64,000 bases of DNA from Amphimedon queenslandica (GCF_000090795.2 NW_003546291.1:6920-70919); one strand, 5' to 3'. Positions 22,742-35,193 are shown, numbered from the stretch's first letter. Notes: generated from the sequence alone by a model not told the origin. Numbers and translations are program-made.

Positions 22742-23169
22742 CTTGTTATTAGTGTGTGTACTGAGCAGTTTTTTTATTAATGTGCTGCATATAATTAAAC
22801 AGTTCGGTTTGATTGGTAGATCTAACAGTAATTCCTGCTTACACTGGTGAGGCTATATAGCCTGACCAATCACACAAACACAAAATGGAACCTATGCATC
22901 CATTGAAATAATTTTACAAAGACTTGTGATTCTACCTCATCTATTGTGCATAAGTTGCTTTGCCAAATATTGATACTTTGATTGATGAACTGTACATGCA
23001 TAATAACATGTTTGATCTCGTCTTTTTTCTCTTTTTACTGTGCATATTATCTTTCTTATTATTTGGAATGGTTCCAAGAAAGAGTATACACCATGCAATT
23101 TTATCATTGTACCCTTCTTTGTCCCTCTTTCTATTTTTGATCTTACCTGGCAGTTGATGATAATAATAC
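22742..23169. other. Intergenic between gene B and relic copy 3
   Basis: 3' flank of gene B, alignable with the flank of gene A (the CTTACACTGGTGA...GCCTGACCAATCACACAAAC block). It passes straight into the intron-like pyrimidine-rich sequence of relic copy 3. The 13821-14182 type segment and the MITE are missing here. No gene seen. Confidence 0.45.
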
Positions 23170-23591
23170 TAGGACACGTGTACTTGCTATTGTTATTTCA
23201 ACAGTCATTATTCTTGTTGCATTGTGGTATCAATTGTAATAGTACACAGAAATGTGAGGAGAAAGAGGAATAAGGGCTGGAGAGAGAAAGGTGGGAAAGA
23301 AAAATGAAAGACAAGAACTTTTGATAGACATTATATTAAGAGACAAGACGGTAAGAGATTTACCCCAGTAGATGTGCTTGTTTATCCATTCATTGTCATT
23401 TGTATTAGAATCTTGTTCCTTCCTCATTCTTGTACATATGTAGACCTTGTGACCCTAAGTCAACCAGTGAGACTAATATGCATGGCATAAAAGGGAAGGT
23501 TTATTATGTTGATGATACTGATGGTCCTGCTAATGGAGGTGATGATGATATAGGATCAGGTGAAGGGTCTGTTCACACTGATGGCTCTTAG
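23170..23591 (+). pseudogene. Relic receptor TM and acidic-tail exons, copy 3 (best preserved)
   Basis: The TM exon begins after an AG near 23172: TRVLAIVISTVIILVA, then in the next frame IVVSIVIVHRNVRRKRNKGW, a hydrophobic helix followed by a basic juxtamembrane run, with about a one-base frame break between them. The tail exon 23444-23591 is fully open to TAG: PCDPKSTSETNMHGIKGK, VYYVDDTDGPANGGDDD, then SGEGSVHTDGS. The acidic tail with paired Tyr differs from the tails of genes A to C. It could be the end of a lost receptor gene or a disused alternative 3' end. Confidence 0.6.
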
Positions 23592-24407
23592 TATTCTAAC
23601 TATAATAGTATAGACATACCACAGCATAGAAGGACATTATTGAATAAATGACTCCATTTGTCTTTAATTTTCAGTTTTTGTTGTCTTTTGTTTCCTACAA
23701 AATTTTACAGTATAATGTATTTGACAAAACAGTTTATGCACACCTACACTGTGTTATGTTTCGATGTTCATGTAGTTTAAAATTCTTGTGATATGCACAT
23801 ACATGTGTACACACATGCATAGCTTGCTGCCTATTTTCATTAGCCACAACCAATTAAACAAAAGGCAGACCTACTTGAGAGCCAAGCCAGTGCAAGTCAA
23901 TGGATGTGAAGTTGTAAAATTGGTGACTTAACAAAATGCGATTAATGCTGTGATGTATCTAAAACATGTTAAATACCAAATACTTGTGTTAAGCCTATAA
24001 CCTTTAATGACTAGATCTATAATAATTTAGCTTATCAACTCATGTTAACCATGTTTACCATAATGTTTATGGTATACATGTGTATACTTTTGACTTTTTA
24101 GAATTAATACATGTTTGTCAATGTTGCTTACAAGATATTTAGTAACGATAGCAATAATCTTAATCCCTTTTATTAATGACTGATGTCTAAACCTCATCTT
24201 GTTTGCATATTCCTCTTCCTTTATGCAAGTTATGATAAGATGCAGTGATTAATGCTGACATGAATAAACATTGTTGTTCTTTACTTTATTGAGTGTTATT
24301 GTTTTATATAGATAAAGCTCTGGTTATACTGAGAGATTCCTTTCCTTCAAAACTTGTTTTGCACAACAAATCTGTTTTGGCCTAAAGAATATTGGTCTAA
24401 GAAAGAT
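23592..24407. other. Intergenic upstream of gene C
   Basis: AT-rich sequence of about 800 bp with short alternating TACATGTGTACACACATGCA-like tracts near 23810. No coding exon is recognised. The last 150 bp align loosely with the 5' flanks of genes A and B. Confidence 0.4.
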
Positions 24408-27400
24408 ATGATGCTCTGGGTATTTTTCTTATTTTTACTGCATTATGTATCTGGTCAAGGGTTTGGTTCTCTTCCTCCTCTTCCAACTACTGGTCAGTAT
24501 TAATGTTTATATATCATTAATGATTACAGTCTATTTCATATATAGATGTCAGATTGTTTCTTGGTGAGGAAAATGTGACCATTGCTAATTTCTCAATGAT
24601 AGCTGGTGGTCTGTTTCATGATATAGATTTTGATAGTCCTGATGGTATTGCTACTAATAGTGCTATTGGCGCTGATGGTCAGAATGATGGTTTGTGGTGT
24701 CAGAGTTCTCTTAATCAGAATATGATAGGGACATGGTATTATCCTGATGGAACAACTGTACCATTGGGTTCTGGTAGTCCTCTGCTTGCTAACAACACTG
24801 CTACTGGTCAAATTGGTTTGTTAAGAAATGGAGAAATAGGAAGTATTCAAGGACTATACAGTTGTGTTATACCAAATGAAGATGGAATCAATCAGACACT
24901 GTATATTGCTGCTTATGGTAATGGGGATTTCTATAAAGATCATGGTGAGCAAGTTCAATTTAATATTGCATAATTTATCCTTTTCATCATGTACAGAACT
25001 TCCAATGATTGATGGTAGTAGTCTCTCCTTCCAGCTCCTTTCATCAGTTGATGCTGATCCTCCAATGTTTAGTTTATCATTTAATGTCACTAACAGATCA
25101 CCAACAATAGTCACTTGCTCTGTTGATAATGGAAATCAGTTCAATGTAACTGATAATGATCTGATACGTACTGTAACACCAGTTGATAATGATGTACAAG
25201 TACAAGTATTAATAATATTTAGAATGAGAGTGTCTGGTCTGTATAAATGTTCTGTTACTTCTGATAGAATTACAACTACACCTTTAGTATCTGCTACCAT
25301 GGCCGTAAGGAATATTACTGGTTAGTATATACATTATATAACTATTTTTTTATCATAATTATTTTCATTGTGTCTTTCTAAAGTAACTGAATCTCCATCA
25401 AACTTCACCTACAGCAGAGATAGTCTTCTCTCAGTTACACTGGATTGGTCTCCCTCAGCAATGATTAGTGTTACTCCTCATTATCATGTTTTTGTTAATG
25501 TCAGTAATGGCATTATTATTATGAATGATGACACTACAAATACTGAGCTGTTTTTCTCATTACGTCCTGATAATGAATATAATATTATACTAGTAGCTAC
25601 TGGTGAAGACTTACCCAGTGAAATAATCACTGTTACTGTTCCTCAAGGTAGATTTATTTTTATTTATTTTTATAAATCTTTTTCTAGTTGTCAGTATTGA
25701 TATACAAGGGCCAGTTATGATGCCATTGGATCATTCTTCTTCCTTTTCATTAACCTGTACATTGACATTAGATCCTGAAGTGAATGATACTATGATAGAA
25801 ATGTTCTGGACAAATCCTGATCTCATTCTCTTTAATTCTACAACTGACGGAGACATAGTTTTGAATACTTTAGAGCCTACAATGATATCAGCTATTGATA
25901 GTGTTGTATATACACTTACTCTTAACTTTAGTTCATTACAAGCATCTCAAGTTGGAAAATATGTTTGTGAGGCTCTACTCAATGATGGTTTTGATGCTAT
26001 TAGTGTAACATCAAATTATTCTGTATCTGTGCAAGGTAATTATTAAATTCTCATTCCTTTTTATATTTTTATTCATATTATGTAGTGCCTACTCCTGTTG
26101 TTATATCCAGTGTTGATACAAAAGGACGTATTTTTGAGAGCAATGATGTTCAGTTATTATGTTTTGTCACTATTACTCCACTGGATGTTAATCATACTGT
26201 TAGCATTAACTGGTTTGGGCCTAATGGACTCATTACAATGAATGATACTTGGTATGACATTAGTGCTGAGATAATCAACTCGACAAATTGTGAGAGTAAT
26301 TTAACCTTCAATGCATCTCTATCAGATAATGGAACAGATTACTATTGCACTGCTAGTGTTGGACCTGCTAGTAATGTGAATGGGTTTGAACTGATAATAC
26401 CATCAGATATTGCTACATCAACTAATAACACAATTACTGTGGAAAGTAAGTTAGCTATAAAATAAAATTAATATTATTTCTCTTTTAGTTGTACCACTAC
26501 CAACAGTTTTAAGTAATGGCAATGGTATTCCAGTAACAGGAGATTCATTCCAGTTAGTGTGTACTGGAACTGCACCAGCTAATGTATCAAGTATTGCTAC
26601 TGTTAGTGTTCAATGGCTTCTTGATAGTACTGTGTTTACTAATGATACACTGGAAGGAGTCACTGTTACCAATAGTGGGTCTATAGCTACATTATCATTC
26701 AGTTCTCTAAATGCTTCTACTCATGAAAGAGATAATTATACTTGTGTAGCTATTCTTAGTATTCCTGATGTACCAGCAACTAAAACAGCAAGCACTAGTC
26801 ACAACCTCCTGACATTAAGTAAGTAGATCTATGGAATTATATAAATTAAAGTATTTATTCTACCTCTATTGTTAGCTAATCCTATTGTGTCTATATCTTC
26901 AAATCCTCCTGTTTTTGCTGATCAATTGTATTCATTAAACTGTACTGTCATAATAGTAGCTGGAGACCTCAATATAACATGGTTTAATAGCAGTGGAAAT
27001 GAATTCGTAGAAGGAAATGGGATAAGTTTCAATTTAGTTATTGTTTCTGAAACTATTCAAAAATATGATTTGATATTTAACTCACTTGACTATTCAAATA
27101 TTGGAGTATATACTTGTCAAGCTGGTCTTACAGTTGACAGAGATAATGTTTCCTTTAATGGGTTTGGATCTGCTAATACCACTGTTGACATAATAAGTAA
27201 GTTAAATTTACTATTTTACAATTTAACTTATTTTTGTTTCCTATAGTACCTTTACCACAAGTATCTATTTCTCCTGATGATAATTCTACTTTTATTTATG
27301 GAACTGTTAGAACTGTTAGCTGTTCTGTTGTTTTCACTCCTCCTTTACCTACTAATCCTAATGTCTCATTTACTGTCTTCAAAGATGGTGATAAAGTATT

Positions 27401-30400
27401 ATTTGAAAACAGTTCCAGACTAATAGCAGTTCAAACTGAAACTACTGGTGCTCTTACCTTTCAACCACTCAATTTCTCTGATGCTGGTAATTATACATGT
27501 ACTGCTACAGTGAGAGATGGTGCTAACGATCCATTGATAATACCAAGCAGTGCTTCTGATGAATATATTGCTACTGTACAAGGTAACATGCTTCAGTACA
27601 AGTAATTGATTTTAGTACATGTGTATTATTTTATAGCTATTCCTGTTCCTAATATCACAATCACTACTACTACTGGTAGATTATTGGGGGAAAGTTTAAC
27701 CATCAATTGTACAGTTGATGTACTAGATGAACAATACAATATTGATGTTAACATCAGTATAGTAAAGAATGAAGAACTCATTGCTAGTAGCACTGGATCT
27801 GGTGATACTATAGCCATAGATACAATTAATACCTTAAAGGCATCTGATGCTGGTGACTATCAGTGTATTGTTAATATCACTCAATCTGATATAGACTATG
27901 AGTTTAATGGAATGGAATCTACTGAAGTGATGCTAAAAAGTATGTTGAAATAGTTGAATTTACTGATTTATTTCTTCATTGTTTTTATAGTACCAACTCC
28001 TTCAGTTATTGTTGAGTATAATGCTACTGGAAATTTAGTAGATGGCGAACTAGCAGAAGGACAGTTTCTTGATATTATGTGTATAGCTGACATCAGTCAA
28101 TATATTGATACTAGTGTTAGTGTTACTATGAGTTGGAGGAGAAACAACACTGTACTGACTAATGGAAGTGATTTTACTATCAGTCCTCCCGTTATGACTA
28201 ATAATCAGTACACTGGTGTGTTACGTATTAATAGTTTAAGAGATGAGCTTGATAATGGTGCTAGTTATAATTGTTCAGTTAGTGTGACTCCTAATTCCCC
28301 TTTTGTACTACCAGGGAATGATAATAGCAGTGCAGTTACATTAACTGTAGCAAGTAAGTGAGCATGTTTATATTTATCATTTTTATTTTTAATAGGGTTT
28401 GATGTCAATCATGTTGATATAAGTATCAATATTCCTTCTGTTCCTGTTGCTGGTGATGTATTCAATTTATCTTGTGTTATAGTTGTGCCTCCCAATTTTG
28501 TTGAGAATTTTTCTTATATTAGATGGACTTATGATTTAGAAGCATCTCAAGATGTGACTAGTGAAAACAATGATGCTACACTAGTACCTGTTGTTAGAAA
28601 TGGAAATATATTCACCAGTGTACTTACACTTGATCCAGTGAAGACAACTGATGCTAGACAATATTACTGTCAAGCAGCAATTGCTGTTTTTGGTATTGTA
28701 GATCGAACAAACAGAGATTTAACTGTTCAAGGTTAGTTTTAATTATTATTATTTGAAATAATAATATTCTTTTACAGTACCTCCTCCCAGTGTATCAATA
28801 GTTGCTGATCCTCCAACTGGTCCAATATATGAGAGTACAGGTTACTTTCTAACCTGTACAGCTACAGTAAACACTACAATAGTGGATATACCAGTAACTG
28901 CTAGTGTAGTATGGACTGATCCTAGTGGTAATGTAATACCAACTAATGAAACTAGGCGTCAAGTGATACCTCCAACTGGCAACAGTCTTGTAAGCATGCT
29001 ATTGTTTCAACCTATTGATACTGGTCGTAATAATGATGGAGGAACATATACCTGTCAAATAACCATCAATTCTGGTAACTCACTAATAACTTTAAATCAA
29101 GATAGCACTGCCCATAATGTCACAGTTAATGGTAAGTTATAGCAATGTATTACAATGATTACCACTCGTTCTTGGCCCTCATTCTCATTTCTTCCTTTCC
29201 ATTCTTCTTTCTCTTTCTTTTATCAGTTCTTCCTCCAATGACAGTAAATTTCTCATCAGTTGGTTCAATTGAAGTTGGTCAGAGTCTAGCTATAACATGT
29301 ACCATAACAACAGTTGAGAGATTAGTAGTAACACCATTAATTACTTTCATTAAAATGAATGATACAAATATGGAAATGCTCTCTAACTTAAATAGACCAT
29401 ACAGTATCACAACAGATGATACTGGTTCAGTTACTAACTATACTCTAATACTGGATCCAGTGAGGTTTGAAGATGCTGGAATGTATACATGTATGGCTGA
29501 ATTTAATGTAACTGGTTTTAATAATACCAATGATCCCGATACTGCTACTTATGATTTTCAAGAGGATAGTGATCTCTCTAATCTACTGATAACATGTAAG
29601 TTAGTAACAGGATTTAACTGTCAAAATAATAATTATTATTTTTGTAGTACCTCCTTCCAGTGTATCAATAGCTGCTGATCCTCCAATTGGTCCAATATAT
29701 GAGAGCACAGGTTACTTACTAACCTGTACAGCTACAGTAAACACTACAATAGTGGATACACCAGTAACTGCTAGTGTAGTATGGACTGATCCTAGTGGTA
29801 ATATAATACCAACTAATGAAACAAGGCGTCAAGTGATACCTCCAACTGGTAACAGTCTTGTAAGCATGCTATTGTTTCAACCTATTGATACTGGTCTTAA
29901 TAATGATGAAGGAACATATACCTGTCAAATGATCATCAATTCTGGTAACTCATTTATAATATCAAGTCAACCTACTAATACTACCCTTGATGTTACTGTT
30001 GAAAGTAATTTAGAAGAATACTTATCAATTTTAATTCTCTTAATCTCGCTTCTCTTTATATCCTTTTATTATTTTTTTATTCTCCATCAGGTCTTCCTCC
30101 AATGACATTAAATTGTTCATCAGTTGGTTCAGTTGAAGTTGGTCAGAGTCTAACTATAACTTGTACCATAACAACAGTTGAGAGATTAGTAGTCACACCA
30201 TTAATTACTTTCACAAAAATTAATGATACAAATATGGAAATGCTCTCTAACTTAAATAGACCATACACTATCACATCAGATGATACTGGTTCAGTTACTA
30301 ACTATACTTTAATACTGGATCCAGTGAGGTTTGAAGATGCTGGAATGTATACATGTATGGCCGAGTTCAATGTAACTGGTTTTAATAACACTGATGATCC

Positions 30401-33400
30401 TAGCACTGCTACATATGATTATCAAGAGGCAAATGATATCTTTAATTTGATTGTTAACTGTAAGTTTAAGTTACTCTACTGATTTGAGTTATCAAATATC
30501 TTTTCTCATTACTTATTATAGTTCCACCAGTGACTGTTACTATATCAAAGGAACGTGATGATACATTATATGCAGGGACATCATTCTTCATTAAATGTGA
30601 CATAATGTTAGATCTATTAGTTACTATACCAGTGACTGTCACTAATCAATGGACACGTGATGGTACTAATGTTCCTATGGGTTCGTCTGATGCTACAATT
30701 ACTGAGGGTCTCAATATGATCAATACATCACATTATAATGCAACATTAATGTTCTATCCATTGGATAATGCTGATGATAGTGGAATGTATACTTGTAATG
30801 TTGAAGTGACTGCTCCTAATAGTTACACATATCTCAGGAATACATCAGCTAATGCTAATATGTCTATGACAGTTTTTGGTAAGTAATGCATAATGTACAT
30901 ACTTGATTAAACAATGCACAATGATTAATACATGGTATATTCAGTTTTTTAAATAAAATATTACCCACATATATTTCTCTACTTTTTCTCTTCTATTATT
31001 TTCCTTTTTTCCCTCATTACAGCTATTCCAATGCCAGTAGTAGGGATAGTAACTATTGGTATTGCTGAACCTGGTGAAGAATACATGTTAAATTGTACAG
31101 TGACAGTTGTTGATAGACTCATAGTCTCACCAGTGATAACATGGACTAAGAGATCAGCTAACAATGTTATTAGTGTATCTCCAGTACTTATGAATGTATC
31201 CAATGTAAGCATTTCTCTTTACTTGAGATTCTCTTCTCTCAATACTTCTGATGCTGGTCTGTATACTTGTGAGGCCTCTATTAATGTGAGTCAGATATCC
31301 ATGGTAGCAAGGAGTAATGAATTTTGGAACTTACCATTAAGAAGTAAGATGACAACTTAGTATCTTCATAATGATATCAATTTTTAGTTCCTATTTCATC
31401 TATTTACAAAAGCCAATCAAGAGATAGTAATTTCTTAGCTGGCACTAGCCTGATACTAACATGTGATATCAGTGTTGATCCTAATGTTGATACCCCATTC
31501 ACTGTTAATGTAACCTGGAACATGACTCATCAGCACATTGAAAATGGAAATGATGACAGCCATATTGTGATCCTTGCTGATACAGATCGTGTTAATATCA
31601 GCTCTGTTATGATGAGATCAGGTTTCAATGAGTATAGATCAACAGTTAATTTCACTACATTGAGCAGTACTGAAGATTCAGGAACATATACATGTATTGC
31701 TACTATAGTACCAGCTCCAGCTTATGAATATGTTATGGCTTCTAGTGCTACTATTAACTTCAACTTCACTATAACTGGTAAACATATATTATTCACTTGT
31801 ACTCACTTTCACCACTTACCAATTATTTTTGTAGATCCCACTATCATCTATGCCTTTACTAATTCCTTCCTGGGTCTGGAAACATCATGTCCTGATTCAG
31901 ACCCATATGATAACTTTACTCTTACCTGTACAGCCACTAAACCAACCATAGTAATACCAAACCTGGTAATAGCATGGACACACAATGGTACACTAGAAAC
32001 TGGTACTGTGACCACTACTGAGAATACTACAACTACCACTGTTACTAATACATTGAGCTTCCCCACCAGTAGATCTTCTGATTCTGGTACTTATAGATGT
32101 ACTGCTAGTATTACTATACCTGATTCAACTGATATCACTACTTGTGAGGAAAGTACTGTGACTATAAGACGTAAGTAAAAAATAAGCTATTGTATATTTT
32201 AATCTTTCTCTCTTTTCTTTCACCTTCTTCTATCGGTTTATAGGTCAGAGCCTACCTGTTCCTGCTACTGATGTAACAGCTACTCCAGGAGCAACTACTG
32301 CTGCTATATCATTCATAATACCTAACATTGCCTATACACCTGAAACCTACAGTGTTAAGTATACTGGAGCAATCTTACAAACAACAGAAGCAACTTCTAT
32401 CATAAGAATGAACTCCAGTAACATTAGTGCAATTAATGAAGAATTTATGATCATGTTGACTGCCCTTGAGGAAGATAACACTTATACATATACAGTTGTA
32501 TCCACAAATTGTCTTGGTACTACTAGTACTGCAGAGATGAGCTTTAGAACACTTCCAACATGTAAGCAATAATATTACTTAAATTATTTTATTAATTTTC
32601 TGTCAATTACAGTGCCTATGGCTTCTCCAATGGATTGTGCTAATATAACATTTCTACCACATAATGTCACACTTGCCTGGACTGCACCAGCACTAATAGA
32701 TCAAAATGGAGCACCAGTTGGTTATAATTTAGCATGTATGAATACTAATGGTGTATCAGTCAATGGATTGAGCCCAACACAAACTTCAACAAACACAATG
32801 TTCACTATTACTGATGTTATGCCTTTTACTGGTTACACTTGTTATTTGTCATTCATTAATGTAGTAGAAGAAGGACCCACTACCCAGTGTACTTTTGAAA
32901 CAGCTCAAGATAGTAAGTATACACTTGATATTATAATACAGGTGAAGTGGGTGTTCTTAAGTAGATCAATAATTCTAACATTAGTTTCAATTTACTTCAT
33001 TGTTATGTCTCTGTTAAACTTCTATTAGAACCAAGTAATATTCCTCAGAATTTTACTTCAACATCTGATAAAACTACAATTACTTTTACATGGACTAAGC
33101 CAGCTACTCCTAATGGAATAATTATCAAATATTTATTGAACATCATTGAACAAAATATTCTGAGAAGGCATAACTATACAATACTTGTAGCTGTCAATCA
33201 AACTACAGTCACACAATTAGTTGATGGTCTCAGTCCATATCAGAATTACACTGCTAGTGTTAGTGCTAGTACAATCATTGGAGCTGGACCAGTGGCTACT
33301 ACTGCAGGAAGAACACTGCCAGACAGTAAGTATATTATTATGATATATTCATCAAGGTTACAATTTCAAAGCTCCTAGTTCACCTCTTCTGGTAGTGTCA

Positions 33401-34716
33401 CCAGTTGTCATTAATAATTTAACAGTAGCTTATACTGTACCAGTTGTCAATGAAACTACTATTAATATAACATGGAGTCTACCATCTCATCCTAATGGAG
33501 AACTCACTGGATTTATCGTTAGAATAGCTACTGATGCAATTACTAGTGAAAGATACTCTATTTTCATGATTGATAAAGCCTTATACACACTAATTTATGG
33601 TGGATTGAGTAAGTACAAATTTAAAAAAATTAAATTTATTGTGCTCTACTTCCAGAATCAGGAGTACCTTATTATGTTTCAGTTGTAGCCGTCAATCAAG
33701 TTGGTGAAGGAAATTCAGCTACTGCTATTGTATTCACTAAAGCTGAAAGTAAAGTATTTAAATTTTTAGATATTCAGAGGTACATGTCACTTTACATGCA
33801 GGTAGTGCCAGAATATTGCCATCAAATGTACAAGCAATGAGAATAGGAGATACAATAGTGTTATCATGGGATCCAGTGACACTGGAAGAAGCTAAAGGAT
33901 TCTTTGTATACAGTATCAGATCAACTCCTGATGATGGTAGCACTAGCAGTACATTAAGACAAACTAATACAAGAACTATATCAGTAGCTTATGATACCAC
34001 ATCAGTTAATATAACTGATACTGAACCACAGTTAGCTTATACTGTGAGCATTAGTGCATTGCTATTGACTGATGTAGAGATAGTCGAAGGGCCAGCTGTA
34101 ATCATAGGTAAATATAGTAAACAATAACATTGTTTAATCTGTAATTGTTTATACAGTGTCTCCATCAAACAATACTAGTACTACTACTACTAGTACTAAT
34201 TCTACATTAAGTGTGCTAGTAATATCAGGAATTGTTTCAGCTTTGGTTGTAATAATTGCTTTGGTGCTGGTCATCGTTTGTGTGACTTGTGTCATAATTT
34301 ATAGAAAAAAATTCCGATCATATGATATAAGGTAAGAGAAATTTATGGAATTGTTTTACGTATCTAATGTATACAGTAAAACTGATGTTGATATAACACC
34401 TAATGCAGGATATGGTATGATTAATACTGTCAAGAATACAACCACAGAGTGAGGAGAATAATGATGCTATTATTTACAAGTGTTATATGTAAATTACTAG
34501 AAATGAAGATGGAGTTTATGAAACAATGGGGACTAGTGATCAACATTATGAACCAATAGAAGCGCCTGCACCTCATTCACTTGTTGCAAGAGCTTTAAGA
34601 ATTGCTGAATCAAGTAAGTAGTACATCATACTATTGTAACTGGGTGATATATATTTTGTTTGTTAGACTCTACTAACGCTCAAAACAAAGAAAATGATGA
34701 AAATGTGTATATATGA
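24408..34716 (+). CDS. Receptor gene C: 18 Ig-like plus 6 FN3 domains, TM, short tail
   Basis: Thirty exons, all in frame (about 2,860 residues). Signal 24408-24492. N-terminal module: Ig-like 24546-24944, Ig-like 24997-25320, FN3 25384-25647. Ig-like: 25688-26035, 26086-26445, 26489-26818, 26876-27196, 27247-27582, 27637-27939, 27991-28353, 28396-28731, 28778-29131, 29227-29595, 29648-30004, 30091-30459, 30522-30878, 31023-31343, 31388-31777, 31835-32170. FN3: 32244-32561, 32613-32912, 33029-33325, 33372-33608 with 33656-33748, 33802-34107. TM 34157-34331. Tail 34377-34448, 34501-34613, 34667-34716. It has everything in A plus a new N-terminal module and a duplicated i-j pair. The frame closes early in the last exon compared with gene A. 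No internal stop is seen. Confidence 0.92.
24546..25647 (+). other. Gene C-specific N-terminal module (Ig-Ig-FN3)
   Basis: Exon 24546-24944 has LWCQSSLNQNMIGTWYYPDG and GLYSCVIPNEDG: a Cys pair and the W-Y-Y-P-D-G phrase that I associate with sponge and invertebrate Ig-like domains. Exon 24997-25320 has TIVTCSVDNG and SGLYKCSVTS. Exon 25384-25647 is FN3-like (VTLDWSPSAMISVTPHYHVF, LRPDNEYNIILVATG). None of the three occurs in A or B. All are phase 1-1, so the module could slot in without a frame change. Confidence 0.82.
25688..32170 (+). other. Gene C main Ig-like block (a to j, i2, j2, k to n)
   Basis: Sixteen Ig-like exons in the order a b c d e f g h i j i2 j2 k l m n. Types a to f match gene A exons one for one. 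Exons 29648-30004 and 30091-30459 repeat the i and j types just upstream (28778-29131, 29227-29595). Exon m (31388-31777) is 390 bp, against 408 bp in A and B. Confidence 0.88.
32244..34107 (+). other. Gene C FN3 block (o to s)
   Basis: Five FN3 domains matching gene B in order, including the intron inside type r (33609-33655). Type s is very close to gene B (long runs around 33832-34060 against 21753-21990). The acceptor of type r is CAAAG rather than CACAG. Confidence 0.88.
34157..34716 (+). other. Gene C stalk, transmembrane helix and shortened tail
   Basis: Thr/Ser stalk, helix near VLVISGIVSALVVIIALVLV, then RKKFRSYDIR. Tail motifs: GYGMINTV, VYETM, HYEPI. In the last exon, four extra bases (ATAT) after GTGTAT, relative to gene A, bring a TGA directly after VYI, removing the ELTDT end. 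The tail thus loses both the Y-x-N motif and the final Y-E-L-T motif seen in A. Confidence 0.85.
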
Positions 34717-35131
34717 ACTGACTGATATTGTTTCAAAATAGCTACTCATTATGCACTATTCTGTGGAGTGTGATAAAATTCTTTATTTTATATGTAGATG
34801 TAATAAACAGACTGTCATGCATACACTTGTTAGTTTGATCTAGATAAGTAAAACAAACATTTTCCACATAATTAGTCATAGATCTAGTTTCTTATAGCTA
34901 TAAGGATCTTTTTCACACTCTATAGCTGTGACTGATCATCAAGTTTTATATACATTTTAAATAAATGATTAGAAAAGATTCTTAATTGTGCATGCAATGT
35001 GCAGATTATATTAGTATTGTGAATATAGACCTATCATACGACTTCATTTTGTGGTATGAGATTGTAGGACAATGAATCTACTCACTATTCTAAGTGTTGC
35101 TATAGAGTAGATCTATTGATTTTGGTCATTT
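34717..35131. other. Intergenic after gene C
   Basis: AT-rich 3' flank of gene C with AATAAA-like signals near 34801 and 34959. No gene is supported. Confidence 0.4.
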
Positions 35132-35193
35132 ATAATTATAATAACTGTAAATATTAGTATTGAGATGGTAATATTTACAGTTATTATAATTAT
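35132..35193. repeat. Near-perfect hairpin, 25-bp arms
   Basis: Arms 35132-35156 and 35169-35193 are reverse complements (core TAACTGTAAATATTA / TAATATTTACAGTTA) around a 12-bp loop. AT-rich. It could be a foldback MITE remnant or a cruciform-forming site. Confidence 0.75.

Noticed and set aside
4406-34716. Receptor tyrosine kinase genes
   Set aside because: No kinase motifs follow any of the three TM exons; tails end within about 90 residues.
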